From positions 32,566,906 through 32,630,905 of the forward strand of contig OX463818.1 in NCBI GenBank assembly GCA_949825045.1: a stretch of DNA of 64,000 nucleotides. Direction: 5' to 3'. Under the pieces are notes generated by a model. It saw nothing but the letters and a program-made list of their open reading frames with translations. It had not been told where the DNA came from and ran no database searches. Made by a program: the position numbers and the translations under genes. The stretch comes from Argyresthia goedartella. Lineage: Eukaryota > Arthropoda > Insecta > Lepidoptera > Argyresthiidae. Shown here in pieces: positions 39,874 through 50,789 of this stretch (the first letter of the stretch is position 1; the number at the start of each line of letters is the position of its first letter).

Positions 39874-40101
39874 TAGCCGATGCCCACAACTTCATTTGCG
39901 TGTTCCTAGGAAGTATCATTTACAGAGACAACGGTACCTTCCTTCTGGAGCAGTCGGATAAAAAAATGTTAATCTAGCTCATAAACTATTTCTGTGCTAA
40001 ATTCCATTCAAATCCGTTCAGCCGTTTTAGCGTGATTGAGGCACAACACACAAATTTACAAACTTACAAACATCGCTATTTTCACATTTATAATATTAGC
40101 T
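39874..40101 (+). mobile_element. RTE-derived short element / tail
   Basis: ACTAGCCGATGCCCACAACT near the start, ATTCAAATCCGTTCAGCCGT in the middle, CACATTTATAATATTAGCTG at the end. This layout corresponds to the widespread lepidopteran RTE 3' region and SINE-like derivatives as I know them. No coding capacity. Confidence 0.6.
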
Positions 40102-40265
40102 GGATTATTTTTAGGAGTAAAGGCGTGGCGGCATATATGTGTCACCGTAAGATTTTTAAAGCCGTTAGTTTATAAACTAACGCGTTAGTTTGTAAACTAT
40201 CGACCAATTGTAATGCACACCGATTCGGTTTAGATTTCACGTTTCTTTTGTTCTTACATGTTAAC

Positions 40266-41380
40266 ACCATGTCACGCATCGAAGCCATCTCACTGGAGGA
40301 CAACTACGCTAAACTGGCAGTATCATAAGAGTTTGATGAGGGGCTGCGCACCCTATATACTGGCGATTCATCTCTAAAATTAGAGAAAATCGTCGTACCA
40401 GGTACTGACATAACCCTCATTTGTGATACCTCAACTGGAAAACCTCGGCCTAACATAACGCCCCCGTTCCGTCGACAAACATTCGACAATCTGCATAGCC
40501 TCAGTCACCCTGGAGCACGAGCATCTACCCGACTGGTATCACAACGCTTCGTCTGGCCATCTATGCAGAAGAATTGTAGAGCGTGGGCCCGATCGTGTCT
40601 TCCGTGTCAACGTAGCTTGATTACACGCCATGCTTCAATGCCAATCGGACTCTTCAGCAACCCATCTGGAAGATTCAAACATGTGCATTTGGACATCATT
40701 GGCCCTCTTCCTGTCTGTAACCAATACAGACATTGCCTCACTGCTGTTGACAGATACCCAAGATGGCCTGAAGCCTGGCCAATGAACAGCATCACTGCAG
40801 AAGAAGTAGCCGACACATTCCTAAATGGCTGGATATCCCGTTTCGGAGTGCCATCCACCATCTCTACAGACCAGGGGCGTCAATTTGAGTCATCTCTTTT
40901 CAGAGGCCTGATGCAGCAGTGCGCCACACAACGAATTAAAACCACAAGTTATCATCCACAAGCAAACGGAATGGTGGAACGACTGCACCGGCAACTTAAA
41001 GCAGCTTTGATGTGCCATTCAGAAGACAAATGGCTCAAAGCCCTGCCATTGGTCTTACTTGGCATCCGCACCACATTAAAAGAAGACATCGGAACATCTA
41101 CAGCTGAACTGGTATACGGGGAGCCTCTACGTCTCCCAGGCGAACATGTCACAGCACCACCAGCTGATGAGTTGACCGATGCAGACGCCACAGATTTTGT
41201 CGTCCAACTTCGGCGCAAGTTGGCTAAAATAAGGCCTACAACTGGATCTCATCACGACAAACACAAACCCTTCATATTCAAGGACCTTCGACGGCATCCC
41301 ATGTCTTCCTACGCGACGACACCGTGAGGGCCTCCATGAAACCACCATACACTGGCCCCTTCAAAATTGTGTCAAGGGAA
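40266..41380 (+). pseudogene. Ty3/gypsy integrase fragment
   Basis: The zinc region (HSLSHPGARAST...CLPC) and catalytic core (HLDIIGPLPVC, STDQGRQFESSLF, HPQANGMVERLHRQ) are present in the frame that runs to 41327. An in-frame TAA lies near 40326. A frameshift near 41292 moves the following C-terminal part (SHVFLRDDTVRA) to another frame. At 41381 it is cut by the 3' end of a minus-strand LINE. No LTR, reverse transcriptase or gag accompanies it. Confidence 0.85.
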
Positions 41381-42657
41381 ATAATAATAATAATAATAAT
41401 AATAATTCTTTATTGCACAGAAAACACAATGGAAAAAATACAACGAACAATATGCAAAGGTGAGCTTATTTCTAAAAAGAAATTTCTTACAGCTAACCTG
41501 TGAGGAAAGGAAAAAATATTTATAGAGAGGTAGTCCTAGTGTACAATTAAGATTTAAAAGAAAGAAATAAAGTCAATATACTATCAGACAAATCACAATA
41601 CATCCTACACATACTATAAAATAAATTAATAGAATACAATAAATACATAGATACACATACATACTATAAGATACCCACTATGCGGAAGAGAGGAGATGCT
41701 GTTTCAACTTTTTCTTAAAAGAGAACAAGGATGTGCAATCCCTAATAGCGCAAGGAAGTGCATTCCACAAACGTATTGCCCTTAACCTAAACGAGTGCTC
41801 GTAAGCAACAGTGTTGTGCTGAGGAATTGACAAAAGTGACACCGTGTGAGATCTCCGAAGTCTATCCCCAGAGAAAAGAAACTCAAAATGTTCACGAAGA
41901 TATGCGGGATAGCGCGGATTTCTCAAAATATTGAAGAGGAAGGAGAGAATGTGCATATCACGACGAAGTCGGATCGGGAGCCAGCCTAATTCCCTGCGAT
42001 ATTGGGACACGTGATCGTACTTGCGGAGACCGAAGATAAACCGAATCCCGAGATTTTGAAGTCGCTCGAGTTTGTTCAGTAGATCTTCGTTCGCGCTGGC
42101 CCAGCAAACATCGGCGTAGTCAATTAAAGGCAGAAGAAGGGTCTGAACTAGCATGATTTTAGTCTGCCTAGGCAAGAAGTACTGCAAACGCCGAAGGGAA
42201 TGAAAGGATGCAAAGACTCGTCTGCTGACCTCACAAACGTGGGGTGACCAGGATAAAAGAGTATCAAAAACAACCCCAAGATTTTTGGCTTTCTCGCTGT
42301 ACTTGACAATGGTACCGTCATAAAGCACGGGAGCAACTGACCTATGCTGCAACAAATTAAGTAAGTGCCGTGTACCCAGTATCATCGCCTGAGACTTATC
42401 CGGGTTGACTAATAGCCCATACGAAAGAGCCCATTTCCTGATGTTGTCGAGGTCAGCATTCAAAGCCTCTACAGTGGAAGTCAGATCACACAGGGGAAAA
42501 TGCCGATAAATTTGAAGGTCATCTGCATAGAGATGATACGAGGAAGACAATACATCCGAGATGGAATGGATGAAAACTGAGAAAAGAAGAGGAGAAAGGA
42601 TGCCACCCTGCGGAACACCAGTAGAGAGCTTGCACCATTCCGTAGTGACTTCTTCAG
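41381..42657 (-). mobile_element. Jockey-type LINE, 5' truncated
   Basis: On the minus strand the element ends in an ATT-repeat tail (41381-41407) after a 3' UTR of about 270 bases. It begins inside the reverse transcriptase palm at about 42657. It lies between the Ty3 integrase fragment and the piggyBac fragment. Confidence 0.85.
41678..42657 (-). pseudogene. LINE reverse transcriptase C-terminal half
   Basis: The frame reads KLSTGVPQGGILSPLLFSVF, the catalytic YADDLQIY, then VNPDKSQAMILGTR, LIDYADVCWASANEDLL and the C-terminal LWNALPCAIRDCTSLFSFKK. The part from 42657 to 41678 is open without a stop. It is inactive because fingers, endonuclease and ORF1 are missing, not because of internal damage, which suggests a fairly young insertion. 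Confidence 0.85.
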
Positions 42658-42658
42658 A

Positions 42659-43432
42659 CTATGTATAACTGTGATCAGTTATATGAAGCAATAATCAACG
42701 AAGCGTTCCTTTGCGTATTCTCTATAGAGGTTATAGAACTTGTCCTAAAATATACTAACGAATACATTGCATCTATTCAAAACAAGTTCAGCGAGATCGT
42801 GATTGAAAAATTGTAAGCTATGAAGAGTTACTGGCATTTTTTTGACTGCTGAAGTTCTTCGATCATCTCATTTGAATTTCTAAGATCTTTGGGCGAATGA
42901 TGGTACCGGGATAGAGTTTTTCCCAAACACAATGCCTTCTACAAGATTTTTGTTCATTCTAAGTTGTTTAAGGTTTGATTGCCGTACAACAATACTCAGT
43001 GGACAAACTAGCGGCCATACGAGATTATTGCAATTCGATGAACGAAAATTATCAAAAATTTTACAGTCTATCTGAGTGTGCAACTATTGATGACCAGTTG
43101 CCTGCATTCCAAGGAAGATTTTCAGGTGTGGTATATATGCCGAGCAAACCGACCAAATATGGGATCAAGCATTTTGCTCTCGTTGACTCCGCAATATATT
43201 ATCAACATAAATTTGAAATATATGTCGGTAAACAGCCTGATAGGTCATTCAACCTTGTTGTCAGGTTGAATGACCGAATTGAGCGCCGAATTAAACCTAT
43301 TTCTGGAACTGGCAGAAACATCACTATGGTCAATTGGCTCACTTGTATTCCACTTGCTAAATCGCTGTTAGATGATCACAGGCCAGACAAGACAACAGAC
43401 AGATGATAACAAGCCAGAGATACCACAACCTT
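42659..43432 (+). pseudogene. piggyBac transposase, first piece
   Basis: A decayed N-terminal part contains several stops and shifted frames (NTMPSTRFLFILSCLRFD is still readable). From 42975 there is an open frame with IDDQLPAFQGRFSG, YMPSKPTKYGIKHFALVDS and TGRNITMVNWLTCIPLAKSL, the catalytic RNase H-like core of the family. A small shift at about 43400 precedes KPEIPQPF. It then stops at the LTR insertion. Confidence 0.85.
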
Positions 43433-44655
43433 TGTCGTGTGAGGATACGAACCTAACCAGAACCTAACAGAAAACAACCAGGATAAAATTTTGTAGTAAC
43501 AGTTTATTAGATATTTACAGTGAAGACGATAAAAAAATGATACGAGGATGAGGATGGATGAGATGTGAACAGGTTTTTATAAAATATAGATAAGATATAG
43601 AAAAAGAAGAAGCGGAGGACACGGAGAGTAGGTGACCGGTTGGGTGACGAACAGGATGCTGGTCTATTTGTTGATGAAGATGTTGTCGAGATCGTCGTTG
43701 TAGGAACGGTAGCGGCGTATTTGTAGTTACGGCTCGCAGGATCCCGTTGTAGGAGTGGAACGGTAGCGGGCGTATTTGGAGTTACGGCTCGCAGGATCCC
43801 GTTGTAGGAGTGGAACGGTAGCGGGCGTATTTGTTGTTACGGCTCGCAGTATCCCGTTGTAGGAGTGGCTCGCAGAATCGTGCTTTGAAGGAAACGGCTC
43901 GCAGGATCCCGTTGCTTGAAGGATTGTTTGAAGGTTTGAGGGAGTTTGAAGGCTCGCAGGATCCCGGGGTAGTGCGACCCCGGGATAAGGCCTTTAAGTG
44001 GTACTTCTAGTTCAGAAGCTGACGTGAGACTCCAGAATTTCAGAAATGTTCCGCTTTTATACCCTTTTTGGAGAGTTCTAAAAATTATTTAAATTAAACG
44101 TAATTTTTGTGAGTGGCCAAGAGAGAAAAAGTATTTTTGTAAAAGTATTGCAGCAAACATATCAGACCGCTAACGAGTTTGAATGGGCATTGCCATGACA
44201 ACCAGATGACGTCAACCAATGTCAAAGTTTAGTTTCAGGCTCGTAATACGATAAACAACAATAAAACCATGAAGTAAATTACATAACAGCGAAAGGAAAA
44301 AGGGTAGCGCACCAGCGCGCACGAAGCCCGAGATTGCAGAGTTTCGGAGAAAGCCAAATACAAGGTCACCAAAGGTAAGCCCCTTCGCTATCGATTTAGA
44401 AGAGCTGATAGCATGAAAATGCAAAGCGAAAATGATTTGTTAATGTATTCTTATGGTTACGTTACACGGTACAGGGTCCTATGAAAATAAGGGTGATACC
44501 CAATATCAGACTATGCAGCTCAGCAAGAATATAGCTGAAAAGCATGAAAGCATGACAGAGCAAGGTACCCTGAAGGACAAACAAAAAAGACTGATGGTGG
44601 AGCTGGAGCTAAGGGATAGGAAGCAAGAATAGCATGTAAGTAGCATAACACTACA
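43433..44655 (-). repeat. 3' LTR (1223 bases) with internal tandem repeats
   Basis: On the minus strand the LTR begins TGTAGTGTTATGCTACTTAC and ends CTCACACGACA. It contains 54-55 base tandem repeats (43703-43866) and a hairpin with 10-base arms (43961-43986, ATCCCGGGGT / ACCCCGGGAT). Confidence 0.85.
43703..43866. repeat. Three 54-55 bp tandem repeats inside the LTR
   Basis: Units start at 43703, 43757 and 43812 and contain GGAACGGTAGCG and GGCTCGCAGGATCCCGTTGT. Single GGCTCGCAG motifs recur at 43867, 43896 and 43951. Confidence 0.85.
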
Positions 44656-44670
44656 TTTCCCCCCCGACCC
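44656..44670 (-). other. Polypurine tract
   Basis: Minus strand GGGTCGGGGGGGAAA immediately before the LTR start TGTAGTG, the classic plus-strand primer of LTR elements. Between it and the integrase end (45197) about 500 bases have no recognised gene. Confidence 0.8.
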
Positions 44671-45196
44671 TGGAAAAACTTTTGACTCAGCAAAAATTTT
44701 GATATGTACAAAAATAAACCAGAAAAACACAGCTTTGCAGAAACAGACATCACCAGGCAAAATCAGATATACCATCACTTACATTCATCATCTTCATTCA
44801 GGTAAGGGTGGAGTTCACATTCAATGACTACCACTCTAAAAGTGTGTTTTCAAAAGGTCATTCAGGCTTACTTAAGGAGTTGTCATCCGCTCCTGCGTGG
44901 AAAAAAAAATAAAATAAGTAGAGGTAAAGAGAAAGAAATTAATCCTAAGGTAGCTTTAGTTAAGAACGGCCAGAGCGGTAGAGCTCGAAGCCAGAGATCA
45001 GCCACATCGCCAACGAGATGTGTCTGAAATAAAGATTAAAAAAAATAGGTGAAGACTAACCAACGAAAATTCGAGGTCTTAAAGTAAAATGTGTTGAAGA
45101 ACACTGGATTAAAGGAAGAAATAAAATAATAAGGTGAAAATGATGGTGATATTTATACATATATACAAAGTAACAGTTAATATAAATCAAGAAAAT

Positions 45197-46742
45197 TTAA
45201 GATTTAATGTCTTTAATGTGCCACTTGCCTCTAACTCCGTTAGGGTCTTCTAGAACGTATGCCAATGGTGAAAGTTTGGTTACTATTTTACACTTAATGA
45301 ATTTAGGGGCAAGTTTAGCATTAAAGTATGCGCCAGCATTGCTTAAAACATGGTTTTTACGCCAAACAGTATCTCCCACATTAAATTCTTTAAAAGTCCG
45401 GTGAAGATCATAGCGAGCGCTATTTTTAGTGTGAGCTATGTGAAGTTTAGTTTGAACTCTGTGAAAGATAGATAAGAGGAGACCAGCATTAGACGCGTAA
45501 ATATCACGAGGCATAAATATCAATTCCTCGAGATTCTGAGTTGGAGTATAGAAGGAACCACAAGGTATTGTTTCCCTACCAAAGACTAAAAAGTTTGGAG
45601 TAAAGCCAGTAGCAACGTTTGTAGCGCTGTTCATTGCGAACTGAATCTTAGTAAGATGGTTGTCCCAGGATCTATGATCGTCTCCTACTAGGGATGCTAG
45701 AGCTGTAATAATCGTACTATTAAATTTCTCTATAGGATTAACCTGAGGACAATATAAAGCTGTGTGAAAAATACAAGGAACGTCATAAGAATTTAAGAAT
45801 GAGTGGAATTCTCGCGACTGAAATTGAACAGCGTTGTCCATTATTATAGTTTGGGGAATGCCATGAACTAGAAACACTGAATTTTCTAAGTCATTAATGA
45901 TATTAGCTGAAGTAGCCTGTTTAAGGGGAAAAATCATAGTATATTTAGTAAAATTGCAGTTTAATTACCAGAATATACTGATTTTTTCTCCGGGTCATAG
46001 GCAATGGACCCATAAGATCCAAGGATATAGTTTGAAAAGGTCTGGAGCAAAGTTTAGGTTTACCCATAAGACCATAGGGAGAATGATTAGGGTGTTTGTA
46101 GGTTAAGCAGGTTTCACATGTCGAGATTAAATTGGCAATGTCCTTAAACATACCAGGCCAATAGTATTTTAAAGATATTTTTTTGAATGTTTTGAAGATA
46201 CCAAGGTGGAGTTTTGAAGGGGAACCATGGCTAACTTCAATAAGTGCATGTCTATCTTGCGGCAGTGGAACTTCTTTCCAAATAAAGTCGTCGTTTAGAC
46301 GATCGGGAGAATGGATGCAGCGGTAAAGTTTGTTATCCCTGATAGTGTAGTTGGGATATGCGTCTGGGTTGTTGGAGCATCCGAGAAAAATCTTGTTGTA
46401 GTGTTCAAGTTCACGATCAGGTGGTTCTTCAATCGTAATAGGATGTACACCTTGAGGTAAAGTTTCTCGTGTATCAGGACGTTCTTTATTCTTATGTCTT
46501 GATAACAAGTCAGGAACAACGTTATCCTTTCCTTTTTTATGTTTCAGGATAAAATTAAAACATGATAAGCGTAGAGTCCAGCGAGCAAGTCTTCCAGATG
46601 GATTCGATAAGTTCTGAAACCATTTAAGTGCAGCGTGGTCAGTATATATTGTAAATTCCTTACCATTGTCTAGGTAACATCTCCAATGTTCTAGTGCAGT
46701 TATTACAGCTAATGTTTCTCTTTCAGTAGTTGAGTAGTTTTG
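45197..46742 (-). pseudogene. RNase H-integrase remnant, frameshifted near 45940
   Basis: The frame 46760-45945 starts inside RNase H (NYSTTERETLAVITALEHW, TDHAALKWFQ). It continues through the integrase zinc region (HGSPSKLHLG...CETCLTYKH) to the first catalytic aspartate (SLDLMGPLP). After a frameshift the frame 45937-45197 carries the second Asp (IIMDNAVQFQSREF), the Glu (NPIEKFNSTI), and the C-terminal region ending GKWHIKDIKS. Reverse transcriptase is absent. Apart from the one shift the integrase looks well preserved. Confidence 0.85.
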
Positions 46743-46764
46743 TTGTAAGTAGCATAACACTACA

Positions 46765-47084
46765 CCTTTTCAACATGAAAAATCTCGTACAGTAACTTCA
46801 AGTTTAATTGGGTTCCAGAAAGATGTAACATTATGCTCATATGTACCAAAGAAAGGCAAGGCAGTTATGCTGCTATCTACCATGCACCATGACGATAACA
46901 TCGAGGCCGATAAACATAAACCGGAAATGATTCATTTTTACAATCATACAAAAGGTCGAGTTTATACAAATGATCAGATGTGCGCTTCATATAACGTAGG
47001 ACGACGCACAAAAAGGTGGCCAATGATGATATTATTTCATCAATTCAAAGTCGCTGGTATCAATTCCTATGTGATTTATAAGGC
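46765..47084 (+). pseudogene. piggyBac transposase, second piece
   Basis: It resumes after the LTR element: KKGKAVMLLSTMHHDDNIEA, PEMIHFYNHTKGRVYTNDQM and GRRTKRWPMMILFHQFKVAG, the DQM region carrying the last catalytic aspartate. The frame is open. It stops at YKA, where the solo LTR begins at 47085. Confidence 0.87.
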
Positions 47085-47276
47085 TGTAACGATCACGCCG
47101 GCCGCACGTGATCGCCACAAGCATCCACGACCGCACAGCCGAGCACGGGCATATAATGATGACGTCATCGGCCCGCAGCTACATCGCCACGCACGGCACC
47201 CCTCCACGCGCGCGGCGCCCCTCCACACCGACCCAGCAGCGAAGCCACCCCCACCACGAAGCATGCAACGCCGGCC

Positions 47277-47284
47277 TATATAAA
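47277..47284 (+). promoter_or_regulatory. TATA box of the solo LTR
   Basis: TATATAAA, downstream of a GC-rich region containing ATGATGACGTCATC (CRE-like, 47155-47168). Consistent with an LTR promoter. Confidence 0.55.
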
Positions 47285-47314
47285 CCAGAGCACGGGAGTC
47301 GGAGCTGCAGCTGC

Positions 47315-47511
47315 CATGGCTCACAGATAACCATGGCTCACAGTTAATTCTTATTAAGACAACTGTTTTAAAAACAAAGGGGTTGTTTTTAGTCCGTATA
47401 CCACACGAGCTGATGCCCGCTCAATATGTGGGGACCCGGACATAGCAGGGAGGTCTGACTCCTGGGCATGGGTAATTCCATTTTTTTCCCCTCCAACAAA
47501 AAAAAAAAAAA
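47315..47511 (+). mobile_element. Retroposed insert 1 in the solo LTR (poly(A) tail)
   Basis: It ends in a run of 14 A and is flanked by CGGAGCTGCAGCTGC at 47300-47314 and 47512-47526, an exact 15-base target duplication. No protein family is recognised. Confidence 0.75.
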
Positions 47512-47526
47512 CGGAGCTGCAGCTGC

Positions 47527-47824
47527 AGCTGAGTTTGTCCGCGCGTGCGGATAGCTCACAACATCCGCATATCCGCGACAGGGCGCCGTACCACGCGCGC
47601 CCGCCCGACCGCCGCCGCCTGCCACGCGACCTGGTTGCCTTGCCGGCGTTCATCCAACGGAACACCCCAAGTGAGAAGATCTTCACCGCCCGCGAGGGCC
47701 CCCCGATGACCTGTCCATAGGAGTGGACAGAGGCGCTTCTTCAGGAAGAGATCCGATGATCTGACCGTGACTCCCCACGCCCCAGAATGGGTGCGTGAGA
47801 TGTATACTTGATTGATTGATTGAT
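47527..47824 (+). mobile_element. Retroposed insert 2 in the solo LTR (TTGA-repeat tail)
   Basis: It ends in TTGATTGATTGATTGAT and is flanked by CGGAGCTGCAGCTG (47512-47525) and CGGAGCTGCAGTTG (47825-47838). A short tandem tail of this type is common for some LINE families. GC-rich, with no recognised protein. Confidence 0.65.
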
Positions 47825-48475
47825 CGGAGCTGCAGTTGGCCGACGCTAAGGCCTCAGTCAACTGCCCTCCTCTCTAGGTGTTCTCATGGTTACCCCCTGG
47901 TCGCTAATTGAGGAGTATCCTTTCCCTTCCCGTTCCTCCAAACCCCCAAGGCAAACTCATGGTTACCCCCTGGTTGCGTGGGGGATCCCGCCGTTCCCCT
48001 AGCCCGTCCTCACCTAATTCCACTTGCTAATACCCCACCCCCGTCACCGCGTATAGTATCGAGCCCGCGTACTATTCGAACCGTAACCGTAAAGGGGTTG
48101 TTTCCAGGGGTATTCATTATGGTCATTCACAACCGTAGATAGCGTGGCCATTCCGTGTTACCAGTAAATTCATGCCACGGGTTGCGAAGGGGGGAATCCG
48201 GGGCGTCTTTCATAATATGTGTAAATTACTTAGCCTTAGTTAGATTGTGTATTAGTTAAGATTTAGATAATATAACCTTTGGTCATTGTAATAAACCTTG
48301 CGGCACCTAGTTAGGAATACCGTACCGTCAAACTAATATTTCCCTGAATATTTCCCACATTAGGCTACGTAGCTAGACCCTACAATTGAGAAAAAATAAG
48401 GCTCATTGCAGAAGTGCAAAGTCTTTCGTGGACGAGGCAACCAGGCTGAGCTAGCCCGAAGGGTGCCCCGTCACA

Positions 48476-48795
48476 AGGCCAAAACTAACTCCAGTATATT
48501 CAGAAGGGCATTTTTGAAGCAGCTGGCTTTCTATTTGATCAAGCCTCATAGAATGTCTCGATGAGGCTTGCGATGCCATTCTGCCTCGATCGCTGCAAAA
48601 ACGACTAAAACGGAGTCACCAAGAAGATGGCCATAATTTGTCTTCTGGGGTTAGCCAATCGCCTTCATACAAAAGGTGTCATGCTTGTCCAAGATTCAAG
48701 GACAAAAAAACAAATACTGTGTGCTCCAAATGCCATAAACATGTGTGCAATGACCATATGAATGTGGTCTGCCAAAATTGTGATACCGAAAACTA
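48476..48795 (+). pseudogene. piggyBac transposase, C-terminal piece with Cys-rich domain
   Basis: Readable segments are RRAFLKQLAFYLIKPH and, in another frame, KRCHACPRFKDKKTNTVCSK followed by CHKHVCNDHMNVVCQNC. The latter is the C-terminal cross-brace zinc finger of piggyBac transposases that binds the terminal repeats. A shift lies near 48550. Between here and the 3' end at 49003 the sequence is AT-rich and ends with the terminal repeat. Confidence 0.85.
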
Positions 48796-49003
48796 GTATT
48801 TTTAAAAGTTACTACTTCATATAATAAATACATATATTATATGTTATAAAAGAGTTTTATAGTTGACTATCATGTATGCTTAAAGATACTCATTAATAAA
48901 AGTCTGATTTTGCATGTTTATGGTGTTTAATTCCTATAAACGTATTGGGGTGTGTGACACCCCGCGCGACTTACTTTACTTTTTCAGCGCGACTAACTAA
49001 GGG

Positions 49004-50274
49004 TTAAAATTAAGTGACCAGGTAACTTTGTAGTTTAATTTATTTGTAACTAGTTAGGAAAAAAAAGTATTTCAGTGCTTCGGTGCGCTTGCAACACTTA
49101 AGTCAGCCGCGCGATTCCCGGGCTACAGTCGCGCGGCTGCGATATTCGCGCAGCTTAGTGTGAAAGAGCACTGAAAGGACATTTTCGCACCCACTACTCC
49201 GTGCCGCGAACAATCACGATCGACTTTAGGGATCTACTAAAACTACATTGTCTCGCAAACTACTTTGTTCGGCAGGCCACTTCTGCCGAGGCAATAATGT
49301 AGGAAATAATTCTTTTCCACTGCGCGCCCACAACATATCCGTTAGACGTTGGGCTGTTCGCCACTTTCATTGATTTTGATATAATATTGCAGTACGTGGT
49401 TCATAAGAGACTCGGGACCCTGGGATCGTGTCTGAAGCAATAGCGCCATTAATGCCTAAAACGAGCGCAGGTACGATTTTGGTAATGTCGTCGTCGTTGA
49501 CAGCATCGGAAGTTGATGTTTTGCGATGATGTCATTCCTTGATGAGCACTTCTCGTTGGCGATATTTTATATTCATCCAGTGCCTTCAAAGTTGCTTTAA
49601 TGTAACCTGAAATCATTGTAAAAAAAATAATCGGTGTTTATTTCGAGAGAACCTCGACACATGCAAATGCACTTAATTTTGAAGAAACCGTCTGCGGTGG
49701 AGAGTCATCAAAACAACAAACACAAGAGTGATAGCAGTCCCCGTAAAGGTGTTCGATCGGTTTATCGTCAGTGACAGAACTTCGCTTCGGTTCCATACCA
49801 GTCTGGTCCAACCCTTTCCTCCCATCTATATGAGTAGGTAAACAGATCCGCTATATGGGTGTATGTATGTGTAACAGCGTCGTTTCATCAGCGGAACCGG
49901 AAGACATAAAGAGCGGGCCCTGTCGCGATAGCACGCTAATGTGCAGAAATGATGGCTAGATGCGCCAGTTTACTCGTTCTATATCCACACACTTGTATAA
50001 GTGCTGGTTGGCCCTTAATTTTGGACGCAGAACAGTGAGAAAGGCATGACTTTAAAATTCAATCGCCCAGCTTGTTTTTACAATTGTATTGTGCTATTTG
50101 CCAGCGTTTCGTATGAATATTGAGTAATATGTCATCGTTAAAAAACCTGTAACCAAGGTCCAAGATTAATTTATGTATTTGGAGATCTACCTATTCACCC
50201 GCAATCAAGCATATATATAGATATATATAAATAAGTTCAAATCATTCCATCACCAAGTAGTAAAATTAGTACAA
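49004..50274. other. Stretch without recognised gene
   Basis: TTAA of the piggyBac target at 49004-49007, then AT-rich DNA. An 11-base inverted repeat CAGCCGCGCGA / TCGCGCGGCTG lies at 49104-49139, and TA-rich patches near 50210. No exon or TE protein recognised. Confidence 0.4.
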
Positions 50275-50789
50275 AGAAGTGATGAAATTGGTTACTGACC
50301 TTGTCTCCGTAGGCAGGAAATCGAAAGCTCGATTCGAGACGGGAAATCGGGAAAGGGGCACAGTTTGGGATAGGATAGGAGTCGAATCACTATCGTTGCT
50401 GCCGACGCTGTCGCCGGCGTGCTGCCTGCCGTGACCGTGGAGTCGCCGCTACCGATGCGACGATGTCCAATCAACCGGGATCACTTGGCCGCTGACGCGA
50501 ACCTACTTATTTCAATCAATAGCCCGACGCTATGAGGTAGATTTACACTCTGACCAGGCCCGATGCCTGTATGATAATTGGTACACCGAAATACCATCAC
50601 GGGGCCCGAGCCGCCATGTTATTCTCACCGATGTGACAGACCAAGAGAAAATTTAACCTCCAATTTTACATCTCGTTTCCGATACGAGTGACAGTTGCTA
50701 GTGCCGTTTTCGCTAGTGATGTCTCGATTACTCGCGATCGATTCGCGCAACAAAAAACCGGTGCGTTTCCGACGCATAAATATTAAACA
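50275..50789 (-). repeat. Truncated BEL/Pao LTR (family of 18317-24386)
   Basis: The reverse complement matches the first 540 or so bases of the LTR at 18317, with scattered substitutions and small gaps. The high end is the exact LTR start (TGTTTAATATTTATGCGTCG). The LTR's 3'-terminal 70 or so bases are missing at the low end. It abuts the env fragment at 50790. Confidence 0.88.

Larger units (their letters stand above)
43433..46764 (-). mobile_element. Ty3/gypsy element with large internal deletion
   Basis: On the minus strand: a 21-base remnant of the 5' LTR (46744-46764, starting TGTAGTGTTATGC) is joined directly to RNase H, followed by integrase (to 45197), a non-coding stretch, a polypurine tract and a full 3' LTR (43433-44655). 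The 4-bp target duplication CCTT is exact (43429-43432 and 46765-46768). Most of the 5' LTR, gag, protease and reverse transcriptase are lost. Confidence 0.88.
47085..48475 (+). mobile_element. Solo LTR, expanded by two retroposed inserts
   Basis: The sequence starts TGTAACGATCACGCCGG, ends CCCCGTCACA and has a 4-bp target duplication AGGC (47081-47084 and 48476-48479). TATATAAA (47277-47284) and AATAAA (48290-48295) give plus orientation: promoter, then polyadenylation signal. There is no internal coding region, so this is an LTR left by recombination between the two ends of an element. It is 1391 bases, of which about 525 are two later insertions (47315-47511, 47527-47824) with their duplications. 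Confidence 0.8.
42659..49003 (+). mobile_element. piggyBac-like DNA transposon, twice interrupted
   Basis: Three coding pieces (42659-43432, 46765-47084, 48476-48795) together cover most of a piggyBac-family transposase. The 3' end ...GACTAACTAAGGG is followed by TTAA (49004-49007), the piggyBac target. The 5' end is missing where the LINE 41381-42657 adjoins. Insertions: a deleted LTR element with CCTT duplication and a solo LTR with AGGC duplication. Confidence 0.85.

Noticed and set aside
47076..47861. Several long GC-rich open frames
   Set aside because: They lie within the solo LTR and its inserts, occur in all frames because stop codons are rare in GC-rich DNA, and show no family motif.
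47085..48475. DNA transposon or MITE interpretation of the insert
   Set aside because: There are no terminal inverted repeats beyond TG...CA. The 4-bp duplication, TATA box and AATAAA in order fit an LTR better.
50292..50474. Small open frames in the LTR-like segment
   Set aside because: They coincide with the inverted BEL LTR (matching 18632-18876) and are by-products of LTR sequence.
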